Notes under the pieces: generated by a model | Databases searched by the model: none | What the model was told of the DNA's origin: nothing | The model's input: the letters and a program-made list of their open reading frames with translations, nothing else | Made by a program: the position numbers and the translations under genes | Source: Tessaracoccus sp. SD287 | GTDB lineage: Bacteria > Actinomycetota > Actinomycetes > Propionibacteriales > Propionibacteriaceae | Assembly (NCBI RefSeq): GCF_017355265.1 | Contig: NZ_JADIJQ010000023.1 | Coordinates: 1-46,935 of the forward strand | Direction of reading: 5' to 3' | DNA length: 46,935 nt | Shown here: one piece after another, positions 32,157 to 41,907 of the stretch | Layout: every line of letters starts with the position of its first letter | How positions within the stretch are numbered: position 1 is the stretch's first letter

Positions 32157-33125
32157 GTGAGAACTGATCGAGTTGAACGCATCGCAGCGCCGCTGCTGGC
32201 GGTGCTGGTCGGGCTGGTGGTCGTGGCCGTCGCCGGACCCGCCCCGCCCGCCGCGGCCGACGGTCGGCTGCCCCAGGCCGTTCTGCCCCGCGTGCGCCTG
32301 GCCGCACCGGTCGACGGCCGCGTCCTGCGCCCGTTCGCCCCCCCGCTGTCGGCCTACGGGGCGGGTCATCGCGGGGTCGACCTGGCCGCGGCGGTGGGCG
32401 ACCGGGTGCGGGCCGGCGCGGCCGGGGTGGTCACCTTCGCAGGTCAGGTCGCCGGACGCCCGGTGCTGACCATCCACCACGGCGACGGCGTCGACACCAC
32501 CTACGAACCGGTTCGTGCACGGGTGGCGGCCGGTGACCGGGTGGGGGCCGGTGAGGTGGTTGGGACGGTGTCCACGGGCAGCCACAGCCGAGGCCTGCAC
32601 TGGGGCCTGCGTCGGGCCGGCGTCTACTTCGACCCGATGCTGCACCTGGGCGACCCCGTGCCCAGAGCCGGACCGATTCGGCTGCTGCCACTGGATGCCC
32701 AGCCGACACCGGTGGCGGCGGCACTGGTGTCGGCTGGGCCGGCCGGGGGTTCGGGGGCCGGCGGCCTGCCCGTCCCGGGACCGGTGACCAGCCGCTTCGG
32801 GATGCGCCTGCACCCGGTGCTCAAGGTGTGGCGGCTGCATGACGGGGTCGACTACGCGGCTCCCTGCGGGGTGCCGGTGGGATCGGTGTCGGCCGGGAGG
32901 GTGGTGCTGGTGGAGCGGCACCCGGCCTACGGCAATCGTGTCATCGTCGACGGTGGCGGCGGCATCCGCCACGGCTATGCGCACCTGGGGGCGGTCAAGG
33001 TCCGGGCGGGCCAGCAGACCAGAGCCGGTGATGTCCTGGGGATGGTGGGGTCGACGGGCTACTCGACAGGGTGCCACCTGCACTTCATGGCCTGGCAGGA
33101 CGGTCGGCTCATCAACCCCGGGTGA
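32157..33125 (+). CDS. Secreted protein with two M23 (LytM) domains, first degenerate
   Basis: A cell-wall peptidase-like protein of 322 residues. An N-terminal signal ends near PAAADG (about residue 36). Domain 1 (about 50-165) keeps the first zinc motif (His71, Asp75 in GHRGVDL) but has GLHWG in place of HxH, so it is probably inactive. Domain 2 (about 205-320) has LHDGVDY (His228, Asp232) and CHLHF (His307, His309) intact. Cys237 and Cys306 flank the active site and may pair. GTG 32157 is chosen as it gives a normal signal peptide; GTG 32109 would add 16 residues. A peptidase gene next to rpsB and xerC is usual in actinobacteria. Confidence 0.88.
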   Translation: MRTDRVERIAAPLLAVLVGLVVVAVAGPAPPAAADGRLPQAVLPRVRLAAPVDGRVLRPFAPPLSAYGAGHRGVDLAAAVGDRVRAGAAGVVTFAGQVAGRPVLTIHHGDGVDTTYEPVRARVAAGDRVGAGEVVGTVSTGSHSRGLHWGLRRAGVYFDPMLHLGDPVPRAGPIRLLPLDAQPTPVAAALVSAGPAGGSGAGGLPVPGPVTSRFGMRLHPVLKVWRLHDGVDYAAPCGVPVGSVSAGRVVLVERHPAYGNRVIVDGGGGIRHGYAHLGAVKVRAGQQTRAGDVLGMVGSTGYSTGCHLHFMAWQDGRLINPG

Positions 33126-33146
33126 GAGGTTTGGTGCGGCGGTCGG

Positions 33147-34058
33147 TCAGGCGCGCGGGTGGGCCTGCTGGAAGGCGGCCCGGAGTCGTTCGCTGCTGAC
33201 GTGGGTGTAGATCTGGGTGGTGGCCAGGGACGTGTGGCCCAGCATCTCCTGGACCGACCGCAGGTCGGCCCCGCCCTCGAGCAGGTGGGTGGCCATGGCG
33301 TGGCGCAGTCCGTGGGGCCCCAACTGCGGGGCGTCGGGGACGGCCTGCAGCCGTTCATGGACGACGCGCCGCACCACGCGCTGGTCGATGCGCCCACCGC
33401 GGGCGCCGAGGAAGACGGCCGGGCCCGAGGCGGCCGTGGCCACCTGTGGGCGCACCGCCAGCCACCGGTCGGTGGCCGCCAGGGCGGGTTGACCCAGCGG
33501 CACGGTCCGTTCCTTGGTGCCCTTGCCCAGCACCCGCACCGTCCCGCGGTCCCTGTCAACGTCGTCAATGTCGAGGCCGCACAGTTCGGCCACCCGCACC
33601 CCGGCACCGTAGAGCACCTCCAGCAGCGCCACGTCCCGCAGCCCGAGGGGGCCTGCATCGGGGTCGGCTGCTCGGTCCACGGCTGCCCGGAACATGGTGT
33701 CGAGGTGGGCCTGGGACAAGTCCGGCGGCAGTGCGCGCGAGACCTTGGGGCTGGCCAGTGCACCGGCCACGTCGACCTCGACCAGGCCCTCGGCGACCAG
33801 CCACCGGTAGAAGACGCGGACGGCGGCCGTGCGGCGCTGCAGCGTCGATGAGGCGGCACCGACCCGGTGCATCCGCCCCAGCCAGGCCCGCAGGTCGCTC
33901 AGGCCGACGTCGGTCCATCGGGTCAGGCCGCGTTCTTCCATGAAGGCGGTCAGGTCGACCAGGTCGCCGCGGTAGGCCCGCAGGGTGTGGGCGGATCGCT
34001 CGGCGGCCAGGTGGTCGAGGAAATCCTCGACCGGTGTGGTGAGCGCTGGAATGGGCAC
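33147..34058 (-). CDS. xerC: Tyrosine recombinase XerC
   Basis: XerC resolves chromosome dimers at dif with a partner recombinase. From GTG 34056-34058 it has 303 residues, the usual length. The N-terminal SAM-like domain contains SAHTLRAYRGDL. The catalytic part has LYGAGVRVAEL (Arg), GKGTKER (Lys), HGLRHAMATHLL (His, Arg), LGHTSLATTQIYTH (His and nucleophile Tyr). Upstream starts at 34076 and 34097 are possible. CATGCT 6 nt before the chosen GTG resembles the leaderless elements seen elsewhere. It converges with the M23 gene and diverges from the propeller gene. Confidence 0.94.
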   Translation of the reverse strand: MPIPALTTPVEDFLDHLAAERSAHTLRAYRGDLVDLTAFMEERGLTRWTDVGLSDLRAWLGRMHRVGAASSTLQRRTAAVRVFYRWLVAEGLVEVDVAGALASPKVSRALPPDLSQAHLDTMFRAAVDRAADPDAGPLGLRDVALLEVLYGAGVRVAELCGLDIDDVDRDRGTVRVLGKGTKERTVPLGQPALAATDRWLAVRPQVATAASGPAVFLGARGGRIDQRVVRRVVHERLQAVPDAPQLGPHGLRHAMATHLLEGGADLRSVQEMLGHTSLATTQIYTHVSSERLRAAFQQAHPRA

Positions 34059-34082
34059 CGCTCCAGCATGACCCATCCGCGC

Positions 34083-34088
34083 TAGCGT
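34083..34088 (+). promoter_or_regulatory. Candidate leaderless -10 for the lactonase-fold gene
   Basis: TAGCGT lies 7 nt upstream of ATG 34096; no Shine-Dalgarno is present. Confidence 0.45.
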
Positions 34089-34095
34089 GAGCGTC

Positions 34096-35115
34096 ATGAC
34101 GCGAACTCTGTGGATAGGTTGCATGACCGACGAGTCCGGCCACGGTGGCCTTGTCCGGGTGGAGGTGGAGGGCGCCGAGGTCGTGGAGCAGTCCGGCTCG
34201 TGGGACCTGCCCTCCCCCGGCTGGTTCGACTCCCACGACGGCATCGTCTACGCCGCACTGCACACCGATGAGTCGTCGGTGGCGAGTTTGCGGCTGACCG
34301 ACCAGGGGCCGCAGGTGCTGGACCAGGTCCCGACCGGCGGGTCGGCCGCCTGCCACCTGACAGTCAGCCCGTCCGGGCGCCGCATCGCGGTGGCCCACTA
34401 CGGTTCCGGGTCGGTGGCACTGGTCCGGACGGGGCGTGAGGGCACGCTGGAGCTGCTGGATGTTCTCGAGTTCGACGGCCACAGCGGTGCCGTGCCGGAC
34501 CGGCAGGAGGCGCCGCACGCCCACTATGTCCACTGGCTGTCCGACGACCAGCTGTTGGTGTGCGACCTGGGCGCTGACCTGGTGCGTCGCCTGCAGGTGG
34601 TCGATGGCCACTTCATCGAGGACCTGCCCGTTCGGCTGCCCGACGGGTTCGGGCCGCGGCACCTGGTCACCCGCACGAGTCGCGAGGGCCTCGAGGTGGC
34701 CGTGGTCGGCGAACTCACAGGGCAGGTCGCCGTCATCGCGTTGGACCTGGAGGGTCAGGCCGCCGTCGTCGGGGTCTTCCCCGGCTCGGCCGACCCGCAG
34801 GCGCAGCCATCCGGGATTCGCCTGGACCAGCGCAACCGGTTGTGGGTCGGCCAACGCACGGCCGACACCCTGTCGGTCATGCAGTGGAATGACGATGCCA
34901 CCGTCGGCGGCTTCACCGAGTACCCCACGATCGGCGCCGGTGTCCGCGACCTGGTGCTGAGTCCTGACAGTTCGCCGGTGACGGCGTGGGTCGCGCTCAA
35001 GGCCGGCAATGAGTTGCGCGCCTTCACCGAGACCGGCGATGACCTGGTCAGCGGTGCGCCGTTCACGGTCCAGGCGCCGATGGCCCTGCTGTTCGCCGAC
35101 CAGATCCGGGACTGA
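34096..35115 (+). CDS. Lactonase-family seven-bladed beta-propeller protein
   Basis: A cytoplasmic protein of 339 residues related to the 6-phosphogluconolactonase/3-carboxymuconate cyclase family (PF10282). Recurrent propeller strands are seen, for example GHGGLVRVEVEG, ACHLTVSPSGRRIAVAHYGS, EAPHAHYVHWLSDDQLLVCD and DGFGPRHLV. The last two contain the His and Arg residues usual for the family. The true substrate is not known; pentose-phosphate lactonase activity is possible but untested for most members. No signal peptide is present. It stands 50 nt from the amidohydrolase gene but each has its own -10-like element. Confidence 0.87.
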   Translation: MTRTLWIGCMTDESGHGGLVRVEVEGAEVVEQSGSWDLPSPGWFDSHDGIVYAALHTDESSVASLRLTDQGPQVLDQVPTGGSAACHLTVSPSGRRIAVAHYGSGSVALVRTGREGTLELLDVLEFDGHSGAVPDRQEAPHAHYVHWLSDDQLLVCDLGADLVRRLQVVDGHFIEDLPVRLPDGFGPRHLVTRTSREGLEVAVVGELTGQVAVIALDLEGQAAVVGVFPGSADPQAQPSGIRLDQRNRLWVGQRTADTLSVMQWNDDATVGGFTEYPTIGAGVRDLVLSPDSSPVTAWVALKAGNELRAFTETGDDLVSGAPFTVQAPMALLFADQIRD

Positions 35116-35152
35116 CCCGGCCGCGGCTGGACAGCCGCACGGCGCCGCCGAG

Positions 35153-35158
35153 TAGGTT
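35153..35158 (+). promoter_or_regulatory. Candidate leaderless -10 for the amidohydrolase gene
   Basis: TAGGTT lies 7 nt upstream of ATG 35166; CAGGGG between them is a poor ribosome binding site. Confidence 0.45.
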
Positions 35159-35165
35159 CAGGGGC

Positions 35166-36407
35166 ATGAACATTGCCATTACCAATGCCCATGTGGAACC
35201 GGTCAGCGGGGAGCCCTTTGACGGGGCGGTCCTGATCACCGACGGACGCATCGCCGCAGCCGGGGTCGACATCGACATCCCGGCCGACGCTGAGGTCATC
35301 GACGCCGGCGGCCAGTGGCTGTCCCCCGGTCTGGTGGAGGCCCATGGGCACGTCGGCATCATGGAGGAGGGCCACGGCTGGGCCGGGGAGGACACCAACG
35401 AGGGCACCGACCACAACGGGGCACGCTTCCGGGCCCTGGACGGCATCCACCCCACCGACGAGGGTTTCCGTGACGCCCTGTCGGGTGGGGTCACCACCAT
35501 CGTGGTCAAGCCCGGCTCGGCGAGCCCGATCGGTGGCCAGACGGTGGCAGTCAAGTGCTGGGGGCGCATCGTCGACGAGATGGTGCTGAAGCAGCCGGTG
35601 TCGATGAAGTCGGCCCTGGGTGAGAACCCCAAGCGTTTCTACGGCGCCGACCAGAAGAAGTTCCCCAAGACCCGCCAGGGGGTGGCCAGCGCCATCCGTG
35701 AGGCCTTCACCGCCGCCCGCAACTATGGCGCCAAGAAGGCCGAGGCCATCCGTGACGGCAAGGCCTTTGACACCGACCTCAACAACGAGGCCCTGCTGCT
35801 GGTGCTCGACCAGGGCATGCCGTGGTGCCAGCACTGCCACCGCGTCGACGACATTGCCACCGCGATCCGGTTGCAGGAGGAGTTCGGTTACAAGCTGATC
35901 ATCAACCATGGCACCGAGGCGCACCTGATTGCCGACGTCATCGCCGAGAAGGGGTTGCCGGTCGTGATCGGCCCGCTGTTCACCGCTCGCACCAAGCAGG
36001 AGTTGAGCCAGCGCTCCCTCGCCAACCCGGGACGCCTGGTGGCGGCCGGGGTGAAGATCGCGATCACCACCGATGCCCCCGTCGTGCCCATCAACATGCT
36101 GAACACGCAGGCCTCGATCGCCGTCAACGAGGGGCTCGACCGTGACGCCGCGCTGAAGTCGATCACCCTGTGGGCCGCGCAGATCATGGGGTTGGACGAC
36201 CGGGTGGGGTCCATCGAGGTGGGCAAGGACGCCGACCTGGTGCTGTGGAGCGGTGACCCGTTGCAGACCACCAGCCGGGCGACCGCCGTGTGGATCGATG
36301 GCCGACGCGTCTACCACTACGATGACTCCACGTCGGAGGGCATCACCCTCGACCCGTACGCCACCCTGGGCACCACCGTGGCCGAACCCGGAAGAGAGCG
36401 CCGATGA
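35166..36407 (+). CDS. Amidohydrolase-superfamily metal-dependent hydrolase
   Basis: A protein of 413 residues with the amidohydrolase TIM barrel. Metal-binding VEAHGHVG (HxH) follows the first small beta domain. Further candidate ligands are the His of QHCHRVDDI, the His of INHGTEAHLI, and the Asp of TTDAPVVP. The C-terminal strand segment GSIEVGKDADLVLWSG closes the beta sandwich. It resembles imidazolonepropionase- or prolidase-like amidohydrolases; the substrate is unassigned. The stop overlaps the def ATG as ATGA, so the two genes are coupled. Confidence 0.92.
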   Translation: MNIAITNAHVEPVSGEPFDGAVLITDGRIAAAGVDIDIPADAEVIDAGGQWLSPGLVEAHGHVGIMEEGHGWAGEDTNEGTDHNGARFRALDGIHPTDEGFRDALSGGVTTIVVKPGSASPIGGQTVAVKCWGRIVDEMVLKQPVSMKSALGENPKRFYGADQKKFPKTRQGVASAIREAFTAARNYGAKKAEAIRDGKAFDTDLNNEALLLVLDQGMPWCQHCHRVDDIATAIRLQEEFGYKLIINHGTEAHLIADVIAEKGLPVVIGPLFTARTKQELSQRSLANPGRLVAAGVKIAITTDAPVVPINMLNTQASIAVNEGLDRDAALKSITLWAAQIMGLDDRVGSIEVGKDADLVLWSGDPLQTTSRATAVWIDGRRVYHYDDSTSEGITLDPYATLGTTVAEPGRERR

Positions 36408-36976
36408 GCGAGGGCCGAATCCTGCCGATCACCCGCTGGGGTGAGCCCGTCATGCACGAGACCACCCGGCCGGTGACCGACTTCGACGACGAGTTGCACC
36501 AGTTGGTGGCCGACATGTTCGCCACCATGGAAGCTGCCGAAGGCGTCGGGCTGGCCGGCACCCAGGTCGGTCGGGACCTGTCGATCTTCGTCTACGACTG
36601 CCCCGACGAGAACCAGGTGCGCCGCCGCGGGGTGGTGTGCAACCCGGTGGTGACCCTGCCCGAGGGCCGCAACCGCAACATGGACTCCATCGACGAGGGC
36701 TGCCTGTCCTTCCCGGGCGCCTACCAGCCGCTGGCCCGTCCCGACCAGGCCACCTGCACCGGCCAGGACGAGTTCGGCAACCCGGTGACCGTCGTCGGCA
36801 CCGGCCTGTTGGCCCGCTGTCTGCAGCACGAGACCGACCACTGCAATGGCACCGTCTTCGGTGACAAGCTGTCCTCCCGGGTGCGGCGCAAGCTGGACGA
36901 GCAGCATGCCGAACTGGTCAAGCTCTACCCCGACGACTGGCCGGTGACCCCCAAGCTCAAGCGCCACGAGCTCTGA
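36404..36976 (+). CDS. def: Peptide deformylase
   Basis: Def removes the formyl group from nascent N-terminal Met. The 190 residues show motif 1 as GVGLAGTQVG, motif 2 EGCLS (Cys100) and motif 3 HETDH (His142, Glu143, His146). In motif 1 the usual second Ala of GxGLAAxQ is Gly, a mild departure. ATG 36404 overlaps the amidohydrolase stop; GAAGAGAG-like sequence just upstream can act as ribosome binding site. The C-terminal tail KLKRHEL is typical of actinobacterial forms. Confidence 0.96.
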   Translation: MSEGRILPITRWGEPVMHETTRPVTDFDDELHQLVADMFATMEAAEGVGLAGTQVGRDLSIFVYDCPDENQVRRRGVVCNPVVTLPEGRNRNMDSIDEGCLSFPGAYQPLARPDQATCTGQDEFGNPVTVVGTGLLARCLQHETDHCNGTVFGDKLSSRVRRKLDEQHAELVKLYPDDWPVTPKLKRHEL

Positions 36977-36993
36977 GGCCCAGGACGACCGCC

Positions 36994-38352
36994 TCAGCGG
37001 TTCTTCTTCGCCCCCGGGCGGTCGTCGATGGGCCACGCCGCCCGGAAACGGTCACGCACGCGGGGGCTGGTGTGTTCGTCCACGGCGGTGGACAGCACCG
37101 TCAGGGCCAGCAGTCCCAGCCCCACCAGCAGCAGGGTCCAGCCGATTTGGGCGAACTCGGCGTAGATGGTGTGGCCGACGTCGGCCACCAGCAGCCACAC
37201 GGCACCGACCAGCAGCGGTCCCATCGTCCACAGGCTGGCATGGTGGCTGACCACCGCCCACGGACCGGAGTGCTGGGTGCCGACCACCGCCCGCAGCACC
37301 GTGTCCTCGGGGCGGGCCAGGTCGGCCTCCCCCGCGTCGATCCGGCGCACCAGTTCGCGGCGGGTCAGCCAGGACGCCATCACCTCGACCACGCTCCAGA
37401 CCAGCAGCACCACCGCGGTGACCAGCGCCAGCGCGCCGATCACGATCCAGAACCGGTCCAGGGTCATCTCGACGCCGGGACCATAGCTGCGCGGTTCGCA
37501 GCTGCGGCACGGCTGCCGGGCGAAGACCCCCATGACCGCCAGCAGCGCCGTGAGGGTGAACAGCGCGTACTGGGTCGCCGACAGGACCCTGCTGGTGATT
37601 CGCCAGGCACGCACCGAGGCCGGCAGCCGACGTTCCTGCTGGTCGTCGGCGGTCTGCGCCATGTCCTCGATGACGGCCACCTGGTCGTCGGACCAGGTCT
37701 TGCGCGGTGAGTGGGTGCGGCGATCCCCGCGCAACCGTCGGGCGAAGTACGTGACGAGCAAGCCCAGGGCCAGGGTGATGCCGCCGATCCACACGGCCTG
37801 GATGCTGTCGGGGACGTCGTCGGCCAGCCCCACGAGTCCGACGATGAACAGCAGGCCCCCGATCCCCCCGCAGATGCCGGCATAGATCCACAGGCACAGC
37901 CGCAGCGCCTTACGGGATTCCCGTGGGTCCCGCTTGAGCTGTTCGGGGGTGGCCACCAGGTTCGGGTGGGCGGGTGCCTGCTCCTCGATGGCCCGCCGGA
38001 TCGAGACGCCGGCCCAGTGCCAGGCGGCGACCGTCGGCGGGACCAGCGCCACCAGCGCCAGGAACGCGATGCCCATCACGTAGCGGCCCAGCGCGTCCAT
38101 CTGCTTCCAGTCGCGGCCCAGCACAATGGCCCGCTCCTCGAGGATCAGCAGCGGCAGCAGCAGCACGATGAACGCCAACAGGGCACTGGTGAGCAGCGAG
38201 GTCAGGACCGCCTCAGTGATGCGGGGCAGTGCCGGGCTGCCGAACTCGGCGTAGCGCAGCGGGAACCAGGTCTGCCCCGCCGTCGCGGACTCACGCCTGC
38301 GTGAGGATCGTGCCGGACGCTTGACCGTTTCAGGAGGCTCGCTCGTGGGCAT
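36994..38352 (-). CDS. Unknown multi-pass membrane protein
   Basis: I do not recognise a family. The 452 residues begin with a basic, Ser/Arg-rich cytoplasmic segment (about 1-40). About eight hydrophobic segments follow, the first around LTSLLTSALLAFIVLLLPLL and the last pair near the C-terminus. A cytoplasmic loop rich in charged residues lies in the middle (about 205-245). RQPCRSCEP after the fifth segment places two Cys in a loop, which may be extracytoplasmic. A CACAAT hexamer lies 7 nt before ATG 38350-38352. It converges with def and is followed upstream by the TrmH gene on the same strand. Confidence 0.75.
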   Translation of the reverse strand: MPTSEPPETVKRPARSSRRRESATAGQTWFPLRYAEFGSPALPRITEAVLTSLLTSALLAFIVLLLPLLILEERAIVLGRDWKQMDALGRYVMGIAFLALVALVPPTVAAWHWAGVSIRRAIEEQAPAHPNLVATPEQLKRDPRESRKALRLCLWIYAGICGGIGGLLFIVGLVGLADDVPDSIQAVWIGGITLALGLLVTYFARRLRGDRRTHSPRKTWSDDQVAVIEDMAQTADDQQERRLPASVRAWRITSRVLSATQYALFTLTALLAVMGVFARQPCRSCEPRSYGPGVEMTLDRFWIVIGALALVTAVVLLVWSVVEVMASWLTRRELVRRIDAGEADLARPEDTVLRAVVGTQHSGPWAVVSHHASLWTMGPLLVGAVWLLVADVGHTIYAEFAQIGWTLLLVGLGLLALTVLSTAVDEHTSPRVRDRFRAAWPIDDRPGAKKNR

Positions 38353-38359
38353 GGGGACG

Positions 38360-38365
38360 ATTGTG
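38360..38365 (-). promoter_or_regulatory. Candidate leaderless -10 for the membrane protein gene
   Basis: CACAAT on the minus strand is followed by 7 nt and the ATG; no Shine-Dalgarno is seen. Confidence 0.35.
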
Positions 38366-38386
38366 CCGTGCGCGGGGGTCGGACGC

Positions 38387-39187
38387 TCAGCCCGCCAGCG
38401 TGTGGCAGGCGATGGCCGCCGCAGCAGCCACGTTCAACGAGTCGACGCCGCGCGCCATGGGAATGGTGGCCACGATGTCGGCGGCCGCCATCCAGTCGGG
38501 GCTCAGACCGTCGCCCTCGGTGCCGAGCATGATCGCCACCCGCCGGTCCCCCACCAACGCCGGGACGTCGTCGAGACCGACGGCGTCGTCGGCCAGCGCC
38601 AGCGCCACCAGCACCACCCCGCCGTCCTGCAGGCGACGCAGGTCGTCGGTGCTGGCCATCCGCGCCCAGGGCAGGTCGAAGACGGTGCCCATGGCGGTCT
38701 TGACCGCGCGGCGGTACAGCGGGTCGGCGGCGCGCGGTGACAACACGACCGCGTCCCAGCCCAGTCCTGCCGCGCAGCGAATGATGGCCCCCAGGTTGGT
38801 GTGGTCGACGATGTCCTCGACCAGCACCAGCCGGCGCAGGCCCAGCACGTCGTCCAGCGGTCGCGGCGTCGGCCGGTGGAAAGCGCCCAGCGCCCCCCGA
38901 TGGACGTGGAAGCCGGTGACCTGTTCGGCCAGGGTCTCGCTGACCACGTAGACGGGCACGTCCCATGCGTCGACGGCGTCGCGCAGTCCGTCCCACCAGC
39001 GGGGCGCCAGCAGCAGCGACCGGGGCGCGTATCCGGCCCTCAGGGCCCGCTCGATGATCTTGGCGCCCTCGGCGATGAACAGGCCGTGCTCGGCCTCCAG
39101 GCTGTGCCGCAGCTGGGTGTCGCGCAGCCGCAGGTAGTCGGCCAGACGCGGGTCGGCGGGGTCGGAGATCTCGATCGGCGTGGCCAC
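38387..39187 (-). CDS. SpoU/TrmH-family RNA 2'-O-methyltransferase
   Basis: A protein of 266 residues. The N-terminal substrate-binding domain (about 1-100) precedes the knotted SPOUT domain. SpoU motifs are motif 1 DHTNLGAIIRCAAGLG, motif 2 IMLGTEGDGLS and motif 3 IPMARGVDSLNVAAAAAI. Such enzymes methylate ribose in rRNA or tRNA; the target nucleotide cannot be assigned. GTG 39185-39187 has TAGGGT exactly 6 nt upstream. It diverges from the citrate synthase gene. Confidence 0.93.
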   Translation of the reverse strand: MATPIEISDPADPRLADYLRLRDTQLRHSLEAEHGLFIAEGAKIIERALRAGYAPRSLLLAPRWWDGLRDAVDAWDVPVYVVSETLAEQVTGFHVHRGALGAFHRPTPRPLDDVLGLRRLVLVEDIVDHTNLGAIIRCAAGLGWDAVVLSPRAADPLYRRAVKTAMGTVFDLPWARMASTDDLRRLQDGGVVLVALALADDAVGLDDVPALVGDRRVAIMLGTEGDGLSPDWMAAADIVATIPMARGVDSLNVAAAAAIACHTLAG

Positions 39188-39193
39188 CCGACC

Positions 39194-39199
39194 ACCCTA
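39194..39199 (-). promoter_or_regulatory. Candidate leaderless -10 for the SpoU methyltransferase
   Basis: TAGGGT on the minus strand lies 6 nt before the GTG start; no Shine-Dalgarno is present. Confidence 0.5.
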
Positions 39200-39267
39200 G
39201 GGCCCAGCACAGCAGCCGTCGGCCGCATTGGGCACCCCTACCCCGAAGCCGGCCCTGACCGGGGTCA

Positions 39268-39273
39268 TACGGT
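39268..39273 (+). promoter_or_regulatory. Candidate leaderless -10 for citrate synthase
   Basis: TACGGT lies 6 nt upstream of ATG 39280; no Shine-Dalgarno is present. Confidence 0.45.
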
Positions 39274-39279
39274 GGCAGC

Positions 39280-40551
<1,272 letters not shown>

Positions 40552-40557
40552 GCGCTG

Positions 40558-41898
40558 CTACTGCGGGGGCTCGGTCCGCCGCGGGTCCTCCATCGGCACC
40601 GGATGCGGTTCGGGCTGGGAGACATGCCAGTCCTGGGACGGACGGGAACTGGCGTCCCAGTCCTGGCGGGGAGCCGAGACATCCTCGGCCCGGCCCTCGG
40701 TGGCCTGGAACGGCGACCCGTAGGCCTGCCCGGCGTCCTGCTCCGGCACCGCCCCGGCCTCACTGCGGGCGTCGAGCGCCGGCTGGTCGGATCGGCCAGC
40801 CACCGATGCCTTGCCGGGCCGCGGCTTCAGCCCGCCCGACCTCTCCAGCGCCTGCGCCTCGGCGATGGCCTTCTCGACGGCGGCATCGGAGTCGGCCTTC
40901 TCGCGGTGCTTCTGCGCCTCGATCTCGGCGAACACGTCGACGCGCTCGGGGGCGCTGAACTCCCCGGTCGGCATGTCGAAGGACCGCGGCGCCCCACCGC
41001 CGTCACCGCCGCCGATGACCTGCCCGAGCCCCTTGAGGGCCTCGTTCAACTCGCTGGGCACGATCCACATCTTGTTCGAGTCGCCCTTGGCCAGCGAGGG
41101 CAGCATCTGCAGGTACTGGTAGGACAGCAGCCCCTGGGTCGGCTGGCCGGCGTGGATGGCCCCGAAGACGGTGGTGATGGCCTGCGCCTCGCCCTCGGCG
41201 CGCAGCATCTGCGACTGGCGGTCGGCCTGGGCGCGCAGCACCGTGGCCTCCCGTTCGCCCTGGGCCCGCAGGATGGACGACTCGCGGTCGCCGCTGGCCG
41301 ACAGGATCTGCGACTGGCGGTGGCCCTCGGCCAGCAGCACCTGGGCCCGCTTCTCGCGTTCGGCGCGGGCGCTCATCTCCATGGCATCCCGGATGGTCGG
41401 CGGCGGTTCGATCGCCCGCAGCTCGACCCGGTTGACCTTGATCCCCCACTTGCCGGTGGCCTCGTCCAGCACGGCCCGCAGCCGGGCGTTGATCTCCTCC
41501 CGCGAGGTGAGCGCCGCCTCCAGGTCCATCCCGCCAATGATGTTGCGCAGGGTGGTCATGGTCAGCTGCTCGATGGCCGCACGGTAGCTCTGCGCCTCGT
41601 AGGCGGCCCGGACGGGGTCGACGATCTGGAAGTAGATGACCGAGTCGATGTTGACCATCAGGTTGTCCTCGGTGATCACCCCCTGCGGCGGGAACGGCTG
41701 CACCTGCTCGCGCATGTCCAGGGTGTGGCGCACCCTGTCGAAGATGGGGATGACCAGGTGCGGCCCGGGTTCCAGCGCCCGGCGGAACTTGCCGAGCCGT
41801 TCGACCAGCCCGATCCGCTGCTGGCTGATGATCTTGAGGCTCTGCGCCAGCGCGATCACGACGAAGGCGATCAGCACGCCGATGATGATGTATTCCAT
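40558..41898 (-). CDS. SPFH/Band 7 (stomatin/QmcA-like) membrane protein
   Basis: A protein of 446 residues. An N-terminal membrane anchor (3-25) is followed by the SPFH domain (about 26-200: QQRIGLVERLGKFRRALEPG, then MREQVQPFPPQGVITEDN). A long Ala/Glu/Arg-rich coiled coil with repeating QSQILSASGDRE/QGEREATVLRAQ units covers about 195-260. From about 305 the tail is hydrophilic and disordered, with a repeated QDW motif near the end, and is longer than in QmcA. Such proteins organise membrane microdomains, often with an NfeD partner, which is the next gene upstream. ATG 41896-41898 has AGGAGA 6 nt upstream. Confidence 0.92.
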   Translation of the reverse strand: MEYIIIGVLIAFVVIALAQSLKIISQQRIGLVERLGKFRRALEPGPHLVIPIFDRVRHTLDMREQVQPFPPQGVITEDNLMVNIDSVIYFQIVDPVRAAYEAQSYRAAIEQLTMTTLRNIIGGMDLEAALTSREEINARLRAVLDEATGKWGIKVNRVELRAIEPPPTIRDAMEMSARAEREKRAQVLLAEGHRQSQILSASGDRESSILRAQGEREATVLRAQADRQSQMLRAEGEAQAITTVFGAIHAGQPTQGLLSYQYLQMLPSLAKGDSNKMWIVPSELNEALKGLGQVIGGGDGGGAPRSFDMPTGEFSAPERVDVFAEIEAQKHREKADSDAAVEKAIAEAQALERSGGLKPRPGKASVAGRSDQPALDARSEAGAVPEQDAGQAYGSPFQATEGRAEDVSAPRQDWDASSRPSQDWHVSQPEPHPVPMEDPRRTEPPQ

Positions 41899-41907
41899 GG
41901 TGTTCTC

